From CAYUVH01 sp964448135 (GTDB lineage Bacteria > Verrucomicrobiota > Verrucomicrobiia > Limisphaerales > UBA8199), in the NCBI GenBank assembly GCA_964448135.1, contig CAYUVH010000048.1, positions 1 through 23,472 on the forward strand: a DNA stretch of 23,472 nucleotides. Reading direction: 5' to 3'. The notes beneath the pieces were generated by a model, which worked only from the letters and a program-made list of their open reading frames with translations, was not told the origin of the DNA and ran no database searches. Made by a program: the position numbers and the translations under genes. This document shows positions 14,660-21,707 of this stretch, in pieces. Each line of letters starts with the position of its first letter. Within the stretch, counting starts at the first letter, position 1.

Positions 14660-15304
14660 ATGAAACCATGCGGTGGGAGCACTAGTCTGCGGAGTCTGCT
14701 CGTAAAAGCATCTTCTCTCCTCATCTTACTCGGTGCCTGCGAAGCTCTCGCCCAGGGAACATTCTATTACGACCAGCAATCTTCGACCGACGAAAGTCCA
14801 TTCCCGTTTAGCGCTGGCGGAGCCATACAGTCCGCCACCTTCCCATGGGGCCAATCGTTTACCCCAACAAACTCCGCCATTAATTTCATCCGCCTCAACA
14901 CCCTCGATGGTTCTCTCGCAGACGGCAAAGGGGCGACGCTCTATATCGAGTTGCGAAGCAATATCAGCGGATCACTCATCGGCGTGACAGCCCCCGTAAC
15001 ATTGATGACCGGGTTCAACGGCGTGACCAATTTCTATTTCCCGAACGAAATCCCTTTGAATCCCGGCAACCTGTACTATTTTACCCCTGTGGTGCAGTCC
15101 GGAGGTTTTTGGAACATCATCGGCGGCGAATCTCCCTATCCCGGCGGAAAGGCCTATAATAACGGGGTTTTCGCCGCACAGTCAGACCTCTGGTTCCGCG
15201 AGGGATTATTTGTTCCCACTCCCGAGCCGGCTGGCAGCCTGCTCCTTCTCGTCGGCGCGACAATCCTTTTCGCAGCAAGATCGAAACGAGGCCGCTGCAC
15301 CTGA
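14660..15304 (+). CDS. PEP-CTERM sorting-domain protein, first of three tandem paralogues
   Basis: 214-residue exported protein. It has an N-terminal signal peptide (SLLILLGACEALAQ, cleavage near AQG) and a mature start GTFYYDQQSS. A beta-rich core carries GQSFTPTNSAINFIRL, LYIELRSNISGSLIG, NPGNLYYFTPVVQSG and DLWFREGLFVP. The C-terminal tripartite signal is PTPEPAGSLLLL-VGATILFAA-RSKRGR, meaning PEP motif, hydrophobic helix and basic tail. In the PEP-CTERM/exosortase system such proteins are processed at the membrane and delivered to the surface or matrix. The next paralogue starts 4 nt after the stop, so the three genes form an operon. Core function unknown; the fold resembles choice-of-anchor beta-sandwich proteins. 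ATG 14660 is the furthest reasonable start. Confidence 0.85.
   Translation: MKPCGGSTSLRSLLVKASSLLILLGACEALAQGTFYYDQQSSTDESPFPFSAGGAIQSATFPWGQSFTPTNSAINFIRLNTLDGSLADGKGATLYIELRSNISGSLIGVTAPVTLMTGFNGVTNFYFPNEIPLNPGNLYYFTPVVQSGGFWNIIGGESPYPGGKAYNNGVFAAQSDLWFREGLFVPTPEPAGSLLLLVGATILFAARSKRGRCT
15207..15252 (+). repeat. 46-bp exact direct repeat, copy 1 (PEP-CTERM tail)
   Basis: Identical to 15820-15865; encodes LFVPTPEPAGSLLLLV in both genes. The flanks remain highly similar on both sides, including the run into the next start codon. Confidence 0.9.
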
Positions 15305-15308
15305 GCAA

Positions 15309-15917
15309 ATGAAAATATACGGACCCATCTTGCTGATCATCCTCCTCGCGCGGATCGGATTTGCTCAGGGCACCTTCGTCTACGATCAACAATCATCGCT
15401 CGAATCGGTCCCTGGCGAGTCCATCGTAGTGCTTCAGTCCAACCAGCCGCTGGGGCAATCCTTTACCCCTCAACTGTCCGCTGTTGGATTCATTCGGATC
15501 GAGCTGTACGATTTGGTAATTGGAAACGGCCAGGGAGGAACGCTCTATATCAACCTGAGATCGAATTCGATCACTGGCCCGATTATGTCGTCCACGACGC
15601 CTGTTTCGGTTCCCGATATGGCAACCCATGGGTTCATAGACTTCTTCTTTCCAGTTCCCGTATCCGTATCGCCCGGCACGACGTATTTTTTTCAGCCATT
15701 CCTCCAGTCCGGCGACCAGTACGCAATAGGTGGCAACATACAAGGTCATGACTACGCAGGCGGCACTGCATATTTTAATGGTCAACCCTCGACATCCGAC
15801 CTCTGGTTCCGCGAAGGTCTATTTGTTCCCACTCCCGAGCCGGCTGGCAGCCTGCTCCTTCTCGTTGGCGCGACCATTCTTTTCGGCGCGAGATCGAAAC
15901 GAGGGTCGGGTTCTTGA
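15309..15917 (+). CDS. PEP-CTERM sorting-domain protein, second tandem paralogue
   Basis: 202-residue paralogue of the preceding gene; the frame opens earlier (15210), but ATG 15309 matches the start of the third copy (MKIYG versus MKRYG). Signal peptide ILLIILLARIGFAQ; mature start GTFVYDQQSS; conserved core GQSFTPQLSAVGFIRIEL, LYINLRSNSITGPI, SPGTTYFFQPFLQSG, YAGGTAYFNG and DLWFREGLFVP; PEP-CTERM tail PTPEPAGSLLLL-VGATILFGA-RSKRG. The final ~45 codons are nearly identical in DNA to those of the first copy, including a 46-bp exact match, far above the similarity elsewhere. This points to recent gene conversion or partial duplication. Confidence 0.88.
   Translation: MKIYGPILLIILLARIGFAQGTFVYDQQSSLESVPGESIVVLQSNQPLGQSFTPQLSAVGFIRIELYDLVIGNGQGGTLYINLRSNSITGPIMSSTTPVSVPDMATHGFIDFFFPVPVSVSPGTTYFFQPFLQSGDQYAIGGNIQGHDYAGGTAYFNGQPSTSDLWFREGLFVPTPEPAGSLLLLVGATILFGARSKRGSGS
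15820..15865 (+). repeat. 46-bp exact direct repeat, copy 2 (PEP-CTERM tail)
   Basis: Identical to 15207-15252, 613 bp downstream. Recombination between the copies would delete one paralogue and leave an intact gene. Confidence 0.9.
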
Positions 15918-15920
15918 GAA

Positions 15921-16493
15921 ATGAAAAGATACGGACTCATAGTGCTAATTTGTCTTCTCGCGCACCTCGCATTTGGACAGGGCACGCTTATTTACGACCA
16001 ACAATCTGCCGGTGAAGGACAATACCTGGAAGGCTCCATGGGCCTCGTCCAGCCCGTCGGTCAATCCTTCACTCCGGCTTTCGATTCCATCGATTTCTTC
16101 CGCCTCTTTGTTTACGGCAGCGGCCCGCCCTGCACCGTTTTCGGCAACCTTCGCGCCAACTCCATCACTGGCTCCGTCGTCGGCGTCTCGGCTCCTCTCT
16201 CCCTCAACGGCACATTCTCGGGCCCGATCACCCTGCTTTTTTCCAATTCGATATCCCTGATTCCGGGCACCACCTACTACCTTCAGCCCGTCGCCCAATC
16301 ACCCGTGACCTGGGGCACTTATGCCGGGCAATATGGTTTCGCCGGTGGAGACGCCTACTACCAGGGCAGCCTCATGCCCAACGTTGATCTCTGGTTCCGC
16401 GAAGGCATCACCCCCGAGCCCTCATCCGGCGCATTGCTCATCCTCGGCGGTTGCACGCTCTTCTGGTCAAGAAGGTCTCGTTCAAGAGGTTGA
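15921..16493 (+). CDS. PEP-CTERM sorting-domain protein, third tandem paralogue
   Basis: 190 residues; starts 3 nt after the stop of the second copy. Signal peptide LIVLICLLAHLAFGQ; mature start GTLIYDQQSA; core motifs GQSFTPAFDSIDFFRLFV, GNLRANSITGSVVG, IPGTTYYLQPVAQSP, YGFAGGDAYYQG and DLWFREGI; C-terminal signal TPEPSSGALLI-LGGCTLFW-SRRSRSRG. Its tail is of the same class but diverged from the other two, so it did not take part in their recent DNA exchange. No exosortase gene is in the window; one is expected elsewhere in the genome. Confidence 0.87.
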   Translation: MKRYGLIVLICLLAHLAFGQGTLIYDQQSAGEGQYLEGSMGLVQPVGQSFTPAFDSIDFFRLFVYGSGPPCTVFGNLRANSITGSVVGVSAPLSLNGTFSGPITLLFSNSISLIPGTTYYLQPVAQSPVTWGTYAGQYGFAGGDAYYQGSLMPNVDLWFREGITPEPSSGALLILGGCTLFWSRRSRSRG

Positions 16494-16525
16494 CTCTCGG
16501 TTCCTCGCCCGGTCGAGCTTTCCCA

Positions 16526-16555
16526 ATCCGTGTTCATCCGTGTCCATCCGTGGTT
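16526..16555. repeat. Ten-base tandem repeat ATCCGTGNNN, three units
   Basis: ATCCGTGTTC, ATCCGTGTCC, ATCCGTGGTT in direct succession within the 117-bp gap between the third PEP-CTERM gene and the hexosaminidase gene. Similar short tandem units are common between genes in Verrucomicrobia. Confidence 0.7.
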
Positions 16556-16610
16556 TAATACTCCTTTGTTTCCGTTCCCCCACTTGTCTTGACCCCGCAC
16601 CGGAGCTACA

Positions 16611-18686
16611 ATGAAAAAAGTGTTTTTGCGTCGTACGGCGATTTGGCTCGTAGGCAGACGTCTTTGCGCTACGGCTCTCGGTGTGGTGCTGTGCGCGACG
16701 ACGCTCTCCGCCGCCCCCCTGCAGCTCATCCCGCTCCCGCAAATCGTCCAGACCAACGCCGGCACCTTCACCCTCTGTCCCTCGCAACCCGTTTCCAGCG
16801 CGCCATCCCCCGCGCCGACCACCATCCTCGTGGACGCCGCCGCCCGCGAAACCGGCGAATACCTGGCGATGGCCCTCTTCAAATCCACCGGCTATCGCTT
16901 CCAGGTCGCCACCAACTCCGGCGGGTCCGCCGTCCCGCAGGCCATCCTCGTCACCACGAACAACGCCCTCACCACGCTCCCGGATGAAGGCTACGAACTC
17001 ACCGTCACGACCAACTCCGTCCTGATCCGCGGCCCAACCTCGGCCGGCCTGTTCTACGGCGTCCAGACCTTACTCCAACTCCTGCCGCCCGAAATCTATT
17101 CCGCGCGGCCGCAGGCCAACATCGCCTGGACAGCTCCCTGCGCCTACATCCAGGACTGGCCCCGCTTCAAGTGGCGGGGCTGGATGCTCGACAGCGTTCG
17201 CCACTTCTTCAACAAGGACGAGGTGAAGCAGCTCATCGATTCGATGGCCGCGCACAAGCTGAACATGTTCCACTGGCACCTGGACGACGACGCCGGTTGG
17301 CGCCTCGAAATCAAAAGCTGGCCGCTCCTCCACCAGACCGGCGCCTGGCGCACGAACATCCTCTTCGGCCTGAATCCGCGCTCCAGCACGGCGTGGAACG
17401 ACACCACCGGCCTCTATGGCGGTTACTATTCGCAGGACGAGGCGCGCGAGATCGTGGCCTACGCCGCCCAACGCCACATCACCGTAGTGCCGGAGATCGA
17501 AATGCCCGGCCATTCCGTCGCCGCCATCCGTGCCTATCCCCAATTCTCGTGCCTTTGCCCCACCTGCTCCACAAACGTGTCCACCCTGGATCGGACCAAC
17601 TCCGCCGCCAACGGCACATTCTGTCCCGCGCGCCCTGAAACCATCTCCTTTCTCCACGACGTTCTCAGCGAGGTCATGAGCGTTTTCCCCGGCCCCTACA
17701 TCCACATCGGCGGCGACGAAGTGAACTTCGGCAACTGGCAGAATCATTCGCTCGACTCCGCGCTCACGAACAGCCTCGGCCTTTCCTCGATGCAGAAATA
17801 CCAATCCTATTTCACGCAGCAGATGGCCGACTGGATCCACAGCCAGGGCCGGCAATTGGTGGGCTGGAGCGAAATCCTGAACGGCGGCAACGTCACCAAC
17901 GCCGTCCTCATGGACTGGCTCACGGGTTCGAGCAGTCGGGCCACGCAGGCCGCGACCAACCGGCAATACACCGTGCTCACCCCGACGACCTCTTGTTACA
18001 TAAACTTTTACGAAAACAGCGGCGTCCTCTGGTCGAACGAGCCGCCGGGCCAGTCCGGCAACGTGCTGCTCAGCACAGCTTACAATCTCGAACCCATTCC
18101 GGCCGGCCTCTCCTCCACCTACACGAATTACATTCTCGGCGCTCAGGGCAACTCGTGGGCGGAATACATTCCCTCCATGCTCAACATGCAGTTCAAAATG
18201 TATCCGCGCCTCAGCGCCCTCGCGGAAGTCTGCTGGACCATGCCCGCGCTCAAGAACTACAGCGATTTCACCAGCCGCCTCGTCGTGCAAAAGCAGCGCT
18301 TCAACGCCATGGGCGTGAATTACAATCCCAGCGCCACCCCGCCCGCCGCCGCCACCTGGACCTCCGCGCAAATACCGGCGGTGTATTCGACCGTCAATTG
18401 GGACATCACCGCCAGCATCACCGACCCGGGAGAAATTGACGTGAGCTTCTGCTGGAAGACGGGCGCGAACGGCCTCGACATCGCCTGGGTCGCCCTCCTC
18501 GAAAACGGCGTCGAGATCGACCGCGACACCCACGCCGGTTTCACCGGCGCCTCGCCGAAAATGCCGGCCTACATCCTGCGCCTCCCCGCCCGCCGCCCGG
18601 GCGCGACCTACACCCTCTCCGCCTCCTGCCAGGGCCGCGGCGGCACCGATTCCAACGGCATCATCTATCGTACGAGATGGGATTAA
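16611..18686 (+). CDS. Secreted beta-N-acetylhexosaminidase, GH20 family
   Basis: Releases terminal N-acetylglucosamine or N-acetylgalactosamine residues from glycans by substrate-assisted catalysis. Among the 691 residues there is a signal peptide (about 1-35, ATALGVVLCATTLSAA) and an N-terminal GH20b-type domain (about 38-175, LIPLPQIVQ ... YGVQTLLQLLP). The TIM barrel follows (about 180-560): RGWMLDSVRHF (189-199), HWHLDDDAGWRLEI (221-234), VPEIEMPGH (293-301), catalytic Asp369-Glu370 in HIGGDEV, GWSEIL (418-423) and GAQGNSWAEY (510-519). A C-terminal beta-sandwich (about 580-691; NGLDIAWVALLENGVEIDRD) is of a type often seen after bacterial GH20 and GH29 domains. All key residues are present. 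GGAG at 16602 gives a good ribosome binding site 5 nt before ATG 16611. It follows the PEP-CTERM genes and may be co-transcribed with them. Confidence 0.95.
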   Translation: MKKVFLRRTAIWLVGRRLCATALGVVLCATTLSAAPLQLIPLPQIVQTNAGTFTLCPSQPVSSAPSPAPTTILVDAAARETGEYLAMALFKSTGYRFQVATNSGGSAVPQAILVTTNNALTTLPDEGYELTVTTNSVLIRGPTSAGLFYGVQTLLQLLPPEIYSARPQANIAWTAPCAYIQDWPRFKWRGWMLDSVRHFFNKDEVKQLIDSMAAHKLNMFHWHLDDDAGWRLEIKSWPLLHQTGAWRTNILFGLNPRSSTAWNDTTGLYGGYYSQDEAREIVAYAAQRHITVVPEIEMPGHSVAAIRAYPQFSCLCPTCSTNVSTLDRTNSAANGTFCPARPETISFLHDVLSEVMSVFPGPYIHIGGDEVNFGNWQNHSLDSALTNSLGLSSMQKYQSYFTQQMADWIHSQGRQLVGWSEILNGGNVTNAVLMDWLTGSSSRATQAATNRQYTVLTPTTSCYINFYENSGVLWSNEPPGQSGNVLLSTAYNLEPIPAGLSSTYTNYILGAQGNSWAEYIPSMLNMQFKMYPRLSALAEVCWTMPALKNYSDFTSRLVVQKQRFNAMGVNYNPSATPPAAATWTSAQIPAVYSTVNWDITASITDPGEIDVSFCWKTGANGLDIAWVALLENGVEIDRDTHAGFTGASPKMPAYILRLPARRPGATYTLSASCQGRGGTDSNGIIYRTRWD

Positions 18687-18697
18687 GCGAACGATAC

Positions 18698-20245
18698 ATG
18701 AAAGCGAACAGAAACACCCTTCCGCCGGAGCATAATGCCGCCTTCTTCGTGGCGGCAGGCCTCCGGCCTGCCGTAGAGCCGGGCGTCCCGCCTGGCGGCC
18801 ATGACCGTACGCACGCGCTCCAGTTCCTACCGGGGCGGGGACGTCTCGTCCCCGGTTGTTCTCTTGGGGCATGTCTCGGGCTGAAAGCCCGCAATGTGAT
18901 AGCCCGGGCTGAAGGCCCGGGTAAAATCCTCCCACCGCCTGATGAGCCCTGTAAGGGCGAAACTCTTTCTGTTCCGCTCCGTTCCCTGGCCTTTCTGCTT
19001 TTGGCGATTTTACTGCTCGCCGCAACCGCAACCTCTCCCGCCCAATCCCTCTCCATCCGCACCATGGCCGGCGGCTCCTCTACCGGCTCAACGAACGGCT
19101 TCGGCAGCAACGCCCGCTTCAACCACCTCTGCGGCATCGCCGCCGATTCCTCCGGCAACGTTTACATCGCCGACACCGATAACCACACCATTCGGAAAAT
19201 CTCTCCCACCGGCCTGGTCAGCCTCCTGGCCGGCCAGCCGGGCGTGGCCGGCAGGGCCGACGGCCCGGGCGCCAACGCGCGATTCAACGCCCCGCAAGGC
19301 CTGGCCGTCAACGCCGCGGGCACGTTGTTGTATGTCGCCGATTCCGCGAACGGCACGATTCGCAAGGTGACTCCGTCAGGCCTGGTGAGCACGTACGCCG
19401 GCGTGGCCGGCGATTTCAACAGCCTCGATGGCTCCGGCTTCAGCCCCCGCTTTTATCACCCCGAAGCCGTGGCGCTCGACGCCGGAGGAAATCTCTACGT
19501 CTCCGATACCTGGAATCACACCATCCGAAAAATCACTCCCGCCGGCGCCGTAACCACGCTCGCCGGGCTCGCCGGCAACTTCGGCGCCACCGACAGCACG
19601 AACAGCCGGGCCCGCTTCTACCGCCCCACCGGCCTCGCCCTCGACAGCACCACCAACATCTTCGTTGCCGATTCTTTCAACCACGTCATTCGCAAAATCA
19701 CGCCCACCGGCAAGGTCACCACCATCGCCGGGCTCGCGAATGTCTGGGGCAGCGCCGACGGCACCAACAGCACCGCCCGCTTCTACCTGCCACAGGGCAT
19801 CAGCGTCACCGCCGGTGGCGAAGTGCTCGTCGCCGATTCCGGAAACCAAACCCTCCGCCGAATCACTCCCTCCGGCACCAACTGGATCGTCACGACCGTC
19901 GCCGGCCTGAACGGCCTCGCCGGCAACGCCAACGGCACCGGGACCGGCGCGGCCTTTTACTTCCCCACCCGCGTCGCCCTCGACGCCGCCGGTTACGTCT
20001 ACGTCGCCGACAGCGCCAACAACGAAGTCCGCACCACCCGCGTCATTTCGCCCACTCTCCAACAATCCGGCTCCGTCCTCTACTGGCCCACCTCCTCCGA
20101 CGGCTTCATCCTGGAACGCAGCACGTCCATCGGCCCCTCCGCTTCCTGGCTGCCCGCCACCAACGGCACCGTCGTCATCGCCGACAACTTCGTCCGCACC
20201 AACACCCCCGGCACCCCCGGCTTCTACCGCCTGCGGTTTCCGTAG
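18698..20245 (+). CDS. Secreted NHL-repeat six-bladed beta-propeller protein
   Basis: Exported propeller protein with six NHL repeats, each ending with a motif such as VYIADTDNHTIRKIS, LYVSDTWNHTIRKIT or IFVADSFNHVIRKIT. Between the repeats lie AG..G spacers with DG..N..ARF before each blade. NHL propellers usually mediate protein or glycan contacts. The last ~60 residues carry the C-terminal module shared with other proteins here (GFILERSTSI ... GFYRLRFP). A signal peptide-like segment (LAFLLLAILLLAATATSPAQ) is encoded only at about 18980-19040. The ATGs available in frame are at 18677 (overlapping the GH20 stop) and 18698, leaving about 90 codons of palindromic repeat DNA ahead of the signal. 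The true start is uncertain: GTG 18896 is the only later conventional candidate, and ATG 18942 is in another frame. Confidence 0.82.
   Translation: MKANRNTLPPEHNAAFFVAAGLRPAVEPGVPPGGHDRTHALQFLPGRGRLVPGCSLGACLGLKARNVIARAEGPGKILPPPDEPCKGETLSVPLRSLAFLLLAILLLAATATSPAQSLSIRTMAGGSSTGSTNGFGSNARFNHLCGIAADSSGNVYIADTDNHTIRKISPTGLVSLLAGQPGVAGRADGPGANARFNAPQGLAVNAAGTLLYVADSANGTIRKVTPSGLVSTYAGVAGDFNSLDGSGFSPRFYHPEAVALDAGGNLYVSDTWNHTIRKITPAGAVTTLAGLAGNFGATDSTNSRARFYRPTGLALDSTTNIFVADSFNHVIRKITPTGKVTTIAGLANVWGSADGTNSTARFYLPQGISVTAGGEVLVADSGNQTLRRITPSGTNWIVTTVAGLNGLAGNANGTGTGAAFYFPTRVALDAAGYVYVADSANNEVRTTRVISPTLQQSGSVLYWPTSSDGFILERSTSIGPSASWLPATNGTVVIADNFVRTNTPGTPGFYRLRFP
18754..18772. repeat. Short perfect hairpin GGCAGGCC-tcc-GGCCTGCC
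   Basis: 8-bp stem with a 3-nt loop, first of the palindrome cluster in the 5' part of the NHL frame. No T tract follows. Confidence 0.65.
18832..18958. repeat. Cluster of four REP-like palindromes in the 5' part of the NHL frame
   Basis: Contains the second family-2 copy (18832-18855), GGGCTGAAAGCCC (18878-18890), CCCGGGCTGAAGGCCCGGG (18903-18921) and GCCCT-gta-AGGGC (18946-18958). Such GCCC..GGGC elements are typical intergenic repeats; here they lie in a continuous open frame leading into the NHL protein. Confidence 0.7.
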
Positions 20246-20302
20246 AGCCTCCCTTGCACATGCGCTCTGGCGCCCTGCCGACCCGGAGTTGGACCGGCAG
20301 CC

Positions 20303-21661
20303 TTATGGTTGCAAGAGCACGGCGCGATAATACCGTTGCGCGTCCAGCGGCGCGGGGTCGGACGCCACGACAACGTTGTTGGTGGCCGTAATGGGGAATC
20401 CTAAATTGAGCCAATTCGTCTGCGCAAGATTCGGGTTGCATTGCAGTTGATATCGGCCGCCGGCCACCGCGCTCCAGGTGAGTATCGCGTCTGCGTTGGT
20501 TTTCACCACCGGTTGCATTGCTGGCGCGGGCGGATTGAGAATAAACCGGAACACTGTTCCCGCGCCACTGCCTCCATCCAGGGTTGTGCCGTACAGATGC
20601 CCGTCCGGACCGAAGACCATTCCGGCATAGGGCTGCGATCCGTTGCCGTAGTTGAAACTGAACATGGTTTCAATGGCGCCGTTGGTGGCAACCTTGTAAA
20701 TCGTCCCGTAGCTGTTCGCGCCGCCGTACCGTGCCACACCGTATAGGCTGCCATCCGTGGCAGGCGTCAACCCGGCAATCGGGTTCGCGCCGTTCGTATA
20801 GCCGAACGCAGCCACCATTTCGACGCTGTCGTTCGTCGTCACCCGGTAAATCGTCCCATAATTTCCCGGCCCGCCGTTGGCCGTGGTGCCGTACAGGGCG
20901 CCGTCCGTGGCGCGCGCCAGGCTCGCCCACGGGTTCGCGCCGTTGGTTGAGGCAAACGCAAAGATGTTCGTAAACACCCCGGTGGGCGACATCTTGAACA
21001 CCGTGCCGAGGTTGTTTGAACCCCCGGCGAGTGTCGTGCCATAGAACCATCCGTTCGTATGCGCCAGCAAGGCCGCTTCCGGAGTGCCTCCATTTACGCC
21101 ATCAAAAGCCACCAGCGTGGTCGGCCGGGTTTCCGTGTCGCCCATTCTGAAAACCGTACCGTAACCGCCCGGACCGCCGGATACGGTCGTGCCGTAGAAA
21201 CTGCCGTTGGTGTCGGCAATCAATCCCGTGAACGGTGTCGAACCGTCCACGGCGGTGTTCGTAAAGGACACCTGCACCGCCAGTTGGTTGCTCACCAACT
21301 GAAACACCGTGCCGTGATTGAACGGCCCGCCGTTGGCCGTGGTGCCGAAAAACACATCGCCCGACCGGAGCAATCTCCCGTAAGGATTGGCGCCATTCGT
21401 GAATCCAAAGGACGCCACCGAAAAGAAAACGCCATTGGTGGTAACCTTGAAAACGGAGCCTTGACCACTCACGCCGCCATAGGATGTCGAACCGTAAAAA
21501 CTGCCATCCTCGCCCGCGGCGAGGACGGCCTGCGGATACTGGCCATCCGTGACATTAAAAACATGCAGCGTGGTCAGCACACCGGCTTGCGCAACTACAG
21601 CCGGGAGTACTGCCATCAGGACGAGAAACAGGAAAGGCCGGCGCACGCTCATTCGCTCCAT
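20303..21661 (-). CDS. Secreted GloVer-type tandem repeat protein
   Basis: 452-residue exported protein. Signal peptide RRPFLFLVLMAVLPAVVAQA, then seven repeats of about 48 residues between about 35 and 375. Each contains DG.LYGTT..GG..N.GT.F.. (for example GSFYGTTVSGGPGGYGTVFR), preceded by F....NGA.P...L. This is the Gloeobacter/Verrucomicrobia repeat (TIGR03803), likely forming a propeller-like fold; substrate and partner are unknown. The C-terminal ~70 residues form the module seen in other proteins of the window (GGRYQLQCNPNLAQTNWLNL ... RYYRAVLLQP). ATG 21661 is used; ATG 21652 is equally possible. It lies 46 nt after the cysteine-rich repeat gene on the same strand, probably as its downstream operon partner, and converges with the NHL gene across a 57-nt gap. 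Confidence 0.9.
   Translation of the reverse strand: MERMSVRRPFLFLVLMAVLPAVVAQAGVLTTLHVFNVTDGQYPQAVLAAGEDGSFYGSTSYGGVSGQGSVFKVTTNGVFFSVASFGFTNGANPYGRLLRSGDVFFGTTANGGPFNHGTVFQLVSNQLAVQVSFTNTAVDGSTPFTGLIADTNGSFYGTTVSGGPGGYGTVFRMGDTETRPTTLVAFDGVNGGTPEAALLAHTNGWFYGTTLAGGSNNLGTVFKMSPTGVFTNIFAFASTNGANPWASLARATDGALYGTTANGGPGNYGTIYRVTTNDSVEMVAAFGYTNGANPIAGLTPATDGSLYGVARYGGANSYGTIYKVATNGAIETMFSFNYGNGSQPYAGMVFGPDGHLYGTTLDGGSGAGTVFRFILNPPAPAMQPVVKTNADAILTWSAVAGGRYQLQCNPNLAQTNWLNLGFPITATNNVVVASDPAPLDAQRYYRAVLLQP
20537..21568 (-). repeat. Seven GloVer repeats within the gene
   Basis: Seven in-frame repeat units of roughly 140-150 bp. The sixth unit is the most divergent (GSLYGVARYGGANSYGT, with YGTT replaced by YGVA). 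Confidence 0.75.
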
Positions 21662-21707
21662 ATGATCATGTTTTTCGCGCTCGCCATCACCCTGTTCAAC
21701 CTGTCAT

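Noticed and set aside
18740..18960. Possible CRISPR-like or attenuator array in the palindrome cluster
   Set aside because: The palindromes differ in sequence and spacing and have no constant repeat-spacer layout; they fit REP-like elements.
17070..19031. 653-codon minus-strand frame opposite the GH20 gene
   Set aside because: GH20 catalytic motifs prove the plus strand; the frame is a by-product of GC-rich third positions.
20275..20300. CTGCCG...CGGCAG inverted repeat between the converging NHL and GloVer genes as a terminator
   Set aside because: Only a 6-bp stem with a 14-nt loop and no T tract; too weak to call.
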